DNA of 18,079 nt from Thomasclavelia spiroformis (GTDB lineage Bacteria; Bacillota_I; Bacilli_A; Erysipelotrichales; Coprobacillaceae), in the NCBI GenBank assembly GCA_018369555.1, contig JAGZCC010000044.1, positions 1 through 18,079 on the forward strand, in the 5' to 3' direction. The notes beneath the pieces are model-generated. The model ran no database searches. It saw only the letters and a program-made list of their open reading frames with translations, and was not told the DNA's origin. The translations under genes were made by a program, and so were the position numbers. This document shows positions 14,488 through 18,079 of this stretch, piece after piece (position 1 is the first letter of the stretch; every line of letters begins with the position of its first letter).

Positions 14488-14517
14488 TTGAATTGTAAAA
14501 ACAAAATATAATATAAT
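14488..14517 (+). promoter_or_regulatory. Promoter of pflB
   Basis: A -35 box TTGAAT (14488-14493) and a -10 box TATAAT (14512-14517) are separated by 18 nt. This predicts a transcription start near 14524, about 195 nt before the ATG. Confidence 0.7.
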
Positions 14518-14533
14518 GCAAGCGTGGATAACA
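14517..14533. promoter_or_regulatory. cre-like half site 2 over the pflB start site
   Basis: TGCAAGCGTGGATAACA starts on the last base of the -10 box and covers the likely start of transcription. It shares AATGYAAGCGT with the element at 14399. The left half fits a cre, the right half does not. A protein bound here would be expected to repress. Confidence 0.3.
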
Positions 14534-14570
14534 GAAGGAAATATATTTTTCCTAATATAGTGTGTGTTAT
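14528..14570 (+). other. Stem-loop at the 5' end of the pflB leader
   Basis: ATAACA (14528-14533) can pair with TGTTAT (14565-14570), enclosing AGGAAA/TTTCCT (14536-14541 with 14548-14553). It would form at the extreme 5' end of the pflB transcript, where such structures often protect long-lived mRNAs. I see no match to a known riboswitch. Confidence 0.4.
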
Positions 14571-14672
14571 TCTTAAAATATTAATGCTTTACGATAGCTA
14601 CAAATAATTAGTCTAGATAACATCCCTTGCAAAGCACGGACTATTATTTAAAATGTTGTAAAAGCTTAACTA

Positions 14673-14696
14673 ACAGTTATTTAAACAGTTATTTAA
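14673..14696 (+). repeat. Tandem 12-bp repeat just before the pflB ribosome site
   Basis: ACAGTTATTTAA occurs at 14673-14684 and again, adjacent, at 14685-14696. The repeat ends 6 nt before the GAGGAGG ribosome site. It could be an A/U-rich translation enhancer or a protein site. Confidence 0.8.
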
Positions 14697-14719
14697 AATT
14701 TCGAGGAGGAAAAAAAGAC

Positions 14720-16972
14720 ATGTTAAAAAAAGAACAATGGAATGGTTTTAAAGGTAGACTTTGGAAAGAAGAAATCAATGTTCGTGATTTTATCCAAAAT
14801 AACTATAAACCATATTATGGTGATGAATCATTCTTAGCTGAACCTACAGAAGCTACAAATAAATTATGGGGGAAATTACAAGAACTTCAAAAAGAAGAAC
14901 GTGCTAAAGGTGGAGTTCTTGATATGGAAACACATGTTGTTTCTGGGTTAACTTCTTATGGTCCTGGATATATTGATGAAGAACTTAAAGATTTAGAAAA
15001 AGTAGTTGGGTTACAAACTGATAAACCATTAAAAAGAGCATTTATGCCTTTTGGTGGAATCAAAATGGCTGAACAAGCTTGTGAAACATATGGATATACA
15101 CCAGATCCAGAATTACATAAAATCTTTACAGAATATCATAAAACTCATAACCAAGGAGTTTTCGATGTTTATACACCAGAAATTAGATTAGCTCGTCGTA
15201 ATAAAATTATCACTGGATTACCTGATACTTATGGACGTGGACGTATCGTTGGAGATTATCGTCGTGTTGCTTTATATGGTATTGATGAGTTAATTACTTT
15301 CAAACAACATGATTTAGCTGTTTGTGGTAGTGGTTCAATGACTGAAGATATTATTCGTCGTCGTGAAGAAATCGCTGAACAAATCAGAGCATTAAACGGA
15401 ATGAAAAAAATGGCAGAAATTTATGGTTATGATATTTCAAATCCAGCTAAAAATGCTCATGAAGCAGTTCAATGGTTATACTTTGGATATTTAGCTGCAA
15501 TCAAAACTCAAAATGGTGCAGCTATGTCAGTTGGACGTGTTTCTACTTTCTTAGATATCTATATTGAAAGAGATTTAGAAGCAGGAGTTATTACAGAAGA
15601 AGAAGCTCAAGAATTAATCGACCATTTTGTAATGAAATGTAGAATGGTTAAATTCGCACGTATCCCATCATATAATCAATTATTCTCTGGAGATCCAGTA
15701 TGGGCAACATTAGAAGTAGCTGGTATTGGTTCTGATGGTCGTTCAATGGTAACTAAAAATGATTTCCGTTTCTTACACACATTAGAAAATATGGGACCTT
15801 CTCCAGAACCAAACTTAACAGTATTATATTCTTCTAGATTACCAGAAAACTTTAAGAAATATACTTCAAAAATTTCAATTGATACTAGCTCAGTACAATA
15901 TGAAAATGACTGTGTAATGCGTCCAGTATGGGGAGATGATTATTCAATTTGCTGTTGTGTATCTGCAACTCAAACTGGTAAAGAAATGCAATTCTTTGGT
16001 GCTCGTGCTAACTTAGCTAAATGTTTATTATATGCTATCAATGGTGGTATTGATGAAAAAACTAAGACACAAGTTGCACCAGAATATCGTCCAATCACTT
16101 CTGAATATTTAGATTATGATGAAGTAATGAAAGCTTATGATCAAATGATGGATTGGTTAGCTGATATTTATGTAAATACACTTAACTTAATTCAATATAT
16201 GCATGATAAATATTACTATGAAGCTGCTGAAATGGCTTTAATTGATACTGATGTAAGACGTACATTTGCTACTGGTATTGCTGGATTCTCTCATGTAGTT
16301 GATTCATTAAGTGCAATTAAATATGCAAAAGTTAAAACAGTTCGTGATGAAGATGGTGTTGTAGTTGATTATGAAACTGAAGGAGATTTCCCTCGTTATG
16401 GTAACGATGATGATCGTGCTGATGATATCGCAGTATGGTTATTACAAACATTCTTAGAAAAAATCAAGAAACATCATACTTACCGTAATTCAGAACCAAC
16501 AACTTCTATCTTAACAATTACTTCTAACGTTGTTTATGGTAAAGCTACTGGTTCATTACCTGATGGACGTAAAGCTGGTGAACCATTATCACCAGGTGCA
16601 AACCCAGCATATGGTGCTGAACAATCTGGTTTATTAGCTTCATTAAACTCTGTTGCTAAATTACCATATGAATGGGCATTAGATGGTATTTCAAATACAC
16701 AAACAATCAGTCCTGATACATTAGGTCATGATGATGATGAACGTAAAAATACTTTAGCTAGAGTATTAGATGGATACTTTGATCAAGGTGCACATCACTT
16801 AAATGTTAACGTATTTGGAACTGAAAAATTAATCGATGCTATGGAACATCCAGAAAAAGAAGAATATGCAAACTTTACAATTCGTGTATCTGGATATGCA
16901 GTTAAATTTATCGATTTAACTCGTGAACAACAATTAGATGTTATTTCAAGAACTTGTCATAAATCAATGTAA
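14720..16972 (+). CDS. pflB: Formate C-acetyltransferase (pyruvate formate-lyase)
   Basis: A 750-residue glycyl-radical enzyme that converts pyruvate and CoA to acetyl-CoA and formate in anaerobic fermentation. The active-site cysteines are in SICCCVSATQTGKEMQFFGARANL (Cys412-Cys413 by alignment, preceded by a further Cys411 where E. coli has Ala). The radical glycine is G725 in RVSGYAVKF, 25 residues from the C terminus, followed by the usual TREQQxDVIxRT tail. Length is normal (E. coli 760). The start at 14720 has GAGGAGG at 14703-14709; the open frame extends upstream to a TTG at 14627 but that part is leader. Codon use is more biased to strong codons (GAA, CGT, GGT, TTA) than in neighbouring genes, as expected for a highly expressed gene. 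It is activated by PflA, encoded next. Confidence 0.99.
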   Translation: MLKKEQWNGFKGRLWKEEINVRDFIQNNYKPYYGDESFLAEPTEATNKLWGKLQELQKEERAKGGVLDMETHVVSGLTSYGPGYIDEELKDLEKVVGLQTDKPLKRAFMPFGGIKMAEQACETYGYTPDPELHKIFTEYHKTHNQGVFDVYTPEIRLARRNKIITGLPDTYGRGRIVGDYRRVALYGIDELITFKQHDLAVCGSGSMTEDIIRRREEIAEQIRALNGMKKMAEIYGYDISNPAKNAHEAVQWLYFGYLAAIKTQNGAAMSVGRVSTFLDIYIERDLEAGVITEEEAQELIDHFVMKCRMVKFARIPSYNQLFSGDPVWATLEVAGIGSDGRSMVTKNDFRFLHTLENMGPSPEPNLTVLYSSRLPENFKKYTSKISIDTSSVQYENDCVMRPVWGDDYSICCCVSATQTGKEMQFFGARANLAKCLLYAINGGIDEKTKTQVAPEYRPITSEYLDYDEVMKAYDQMMDWLADIYVNTLNLIQYMHDKYYYEAAEMALIDTDVRRTFATGIAGFSHVVDSLSAIKYAKVKTVRDEDGVVVDYETEGDFPRYGNDDDRADDIAVWLLQTFLEKIKKHHTYRNSEPTTSILTITSNVVYGKATGSLPDGRKAGEPLSPGANPAYGAEQSGLLASLNSVAKLPYEWALDGISNTQTISPDTLGHDDDERKNTLARVLDGYFDQGAHHLNVNVFGTEKLIDAMEHPEKEEYANFTIRVSGYAVKFIDLTREQQLDVISRTCHKSM

Positions 16973-16988
16973 TAACTGTTTAGATTAA

Positions 16989-17021
16989 TAAAACAGCCTC
17001 TTAATTAAAGAGGCTGTTTTA
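16989..17021 (+). terminator. Strong hairpin between pflB and pflA (likely partial terminator)
   Basis: A perfect 14-bp stem (16989-17002 with 17008-17021, core ACAGCCTCTT/AAGAGGCTGT, loop AATTA) begins 17 nt after the pflB stop. The T-run after it is only four bases and partly inside the stem, so termination may be incomplete. No separate promoter is obvious in the 40 nt before pflA. Confidence 0.8.
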
Positions 17022-17061
17022 ATAGATAAATGTTCTATTTAAATGATTAGGAGAGAAAAAT

Positions 17062-17811
17062 ATGGAGAATAAAGTTGTAGGTGCTGTCCATTCAATTGAA
17101 AGTTTTGGCTCAGTTGATGGACCGGGAGTTCGTTATATTTTATTTTTGCATGGTTGTCCATTACGTTGTAAATATTGCCATAATCCTGATACTTGGGCAA
17201 ATAGTAAAGAAACAATGAAAATGACACCTCAAGAAGCGTTAGAAAAAGCATTGAAGTATAAAACTTATTGGGGTAATGAAGGTGGAATTACAATTAGTGG
17301 TGGAGAACCATTGTTACAAATTGATTTTTTAATTGAATTGTTTAAATTAGCAAAAAAAGAAGGTGTTAATACTTGTATTGATACTAGTGGGGCTAATTTT
17401 ACTCGTGAAGAACCATTTTTTAGTAAATTTAATGAATTAATGGAATATACAGATTTATTATTATTAGATATTAAACATATTGATAATGAAAAACATAAAG
17501 AATTAACAGGTAAACCAAATACTAATATCTTAGATATGGCAAAATATCTTTCTGAAATTAATAAACCAATTTGGATTCGTCATGTACTTGTTCCAGAAAT
17601 TAGTGATGTGGATGATTATTTGATTAAACTTGATCAATTTATTAGTGGTTTGAATAATGTTAAAAAAATTGAAGTTTTACCATATCATACTTTAGGAACG
17701 TTTAAATGGAAAGAATTGAATATTCCATATCAATTGGAGGGTGTAAATCCACCAGCACAAGATAGAATAGATAATGCAAATAAATTATTGCATGTTGATA
17801 GTTATAAATAA
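17062..17811 (+). CDS. pflA: Pyruvate formate-lyase activating enzyme
   Basis: A 249-residue radical-SAM enzyme that abstracts the pro-S hydrogen of the PflB glycine to create the catalytic radical. It has the CxxxCxxC cluster motif (C32, C36, C39 in GCPLRCKYCHNPDTW), the GG-E motif TISGGEPLLQ (79-88), the family N-terminal signature SIESFGSVDGPGVRYILFLHG, and a C-terminal LPYHTLGTFKWKELN stretch. Length matches E. coli PflA (246). AGGAGAG lies 6 nt upstream of the ATG. It is downstream of pflB in the same orientation, separated by a hairpin that should keep its expression lower than that of its substrate, which fits its catalytic use. Confidence 0.98.
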   Translation: MENKVVGAVHSIESFGSVDGPGVRYILFLHGCPLRCKYCHNPDTWANSKETMKMTPQEALEKALKYKTYWGNEGGITISGGEPLLQIDFLIELFKLAKKEGVNTCIDTSGANFTREEPFFSKFNELMEYTDLLLLDIKHIDNEKHKELTGKPNTNILDMAKYLSEINKPIWIRHVLVPEISDVDDYLIKLDQFISGLNNVKKIEVLPYHTLGTFKWKELNIPYQLEGVNPPAQDRIDNANKLLHVDSYK

Positions 17812-17814
17812 TTC

Positions 17815-17852
17815 AAAAAGTTCTTACTTTATTTAAAGTAAGAACTTTTTTT
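17815..17852. terminator. Intrinsic terminator of pflA
   Basis: A perfect 16-bp stem (17815-17830 with 17835-17850, core AGTTCTTACTTT/AAAGTAAGAACT, loop ATTT) sits 3 nt after the pflA stop and ends in a T-run. A-runs on the other side allow it to work on the minus strand as well. Confidence 0.93.
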
Positions 17853-18079
17853 GTAGTGTGCCAGGCATGGCATGAATTCAGTTGGAGATAAACCAATTGG
17901 TCTATCTCTTTTAATTAATATTTCAAAAGTTTGTGGTTTGATATAGAAGTGTATATAAGTAAATTTCAATGAAAAGACAATAGGTTACAAAGTTTATTTC
18001 GTTGCTTTATTAAAATAGTTAGGAGCTAATTATTGAAACCAATAACCATTATAATTATATTTAAATACACGATAGATAA

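Larger units (their letters stand above)
14271..14719. other. Divergent regulatory region between the PRD gene and pflB
   Basis: 449 bp without a gene. It holds the PRD-gene ribosome site, an 8-bp inverted repeat CTAGCTAT (14290-14297) and ATAGCTAG (14359-14366), two related AATGYAAGCGT elements (near 14398 and 14516), the pflB promoter and a leader of about 195 nt with several possible hairpins. A TTG-initiated in-frame extension of pflB from 14627 is possible on paper but has no ribosome site. Confidence 0.75.

Noticed and set aside
14399..14533. Complete cre (CcpA) sites upstream of pflB
   Set aside because: Only the left halves fit; the right halves are out of register or mismatched, so they are listed as cre-like at low confidence.
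14627..14719. 31-residue N-terminal extension of PflB from a TTG codon
   Set aside because: No ribosome site at 14627, the sequence is unlike PflB, and a strong GAGGAGG precedes the ATG at 14720.
14524..14719. ZTP ('pfl') riboswitch in the pflB leader
   Set aside because: The conserved core of that class is not visible; the shared name is not evidence.
17884..17909. Hairpin GGAGATAAACC/GGTCTATCTCT as another terminator
   Set aside because: It has an internal mismatch and no convincing gene to terminate on either strand, since pflA already ends in a perfect terminator.
1..18079. CRISPR array, tRNA/rRNA genes, prophage or defence cassette
   Set aside because: No regularly spaced repeats, no cloverleaf or rRNA-like sequence, and no phage or defence-type proteins were seen.

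Overview
The window is low-GC Firmicutes chromosome (very A/T-rich, standard code with TGA as a stop, strong GGAGG ribosome sites). The mix fits a strict or fermentative anaerobe: reverse rubrerythrin, pyruvate formate-lyase with its activase, and an LPxTG-like surface protein ending in a VKTGD-type sorting motif. My best guess is the Erysipelotrichia/Coprobacillaceae (Thomasclavelia, formerly Clostridium ramosum group). That assignment rests on gene content and style, not on a search.

Layout: 1-312 is the tail of a wall-anchored FIVAR-type surface protein with its terminator. 313-911 is non-coding and ends in a strong promoter with two abutting palindromes in front of a reverse rubrerythrin (912-1457). 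On the minus strand lies thiamine salvage: a TPP riboswitch controls thiM-thiE-HAD phosphatase (5317 down to 3224). thiD (2302-1517) follows on the same strand but is separated by about 920 bp holding a decayed IS110-family transposase. Divergent from thiM, clpB (5667-8231) is driven by a consensus promoter framed by two CIRCE operators (HrcA control). Then come a YihY-family membrane protein, and rsmE, a 255-residue gene of unknown function, mtaB and a divergent MurE-like ligase in a tightly packed run (9221-13474). A very long hairpin separates this from a convergent gene for a protein made only of two PRD domains (14270-13572). This is divergent from pflB (14720-16972), which has a leader of roughly 195 nt and is followed by pflA (17062-17811).

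How the genes work together: ThiM and ThiD phosphorylate the salvaged thiazole and pyrimidine, ThiE joins them to thiamine phosphate, and the HAD protein may dephosphorylate it. PflA installs the glycyl radical on PflB, an oxygen-sensitive enzyme, and the rubrerythrin detoxifies peroxide. RsmE and MtaB modify 16S rRNA and tRNA.

Most of the window is core genome. I found no CRISPR array, tRNA, rRNA, phage or defence system. The best leads are the IS110 relic inside the thiamine cluster, the HAD gene as a candidate thiamine-phosphate phosphatase, the PRD-only protein beside pflB, the unknown gene between rsmE and mtaB, the motif-altered MurE-like ligase, and the double palindrome at the rubrerythrin promoter.
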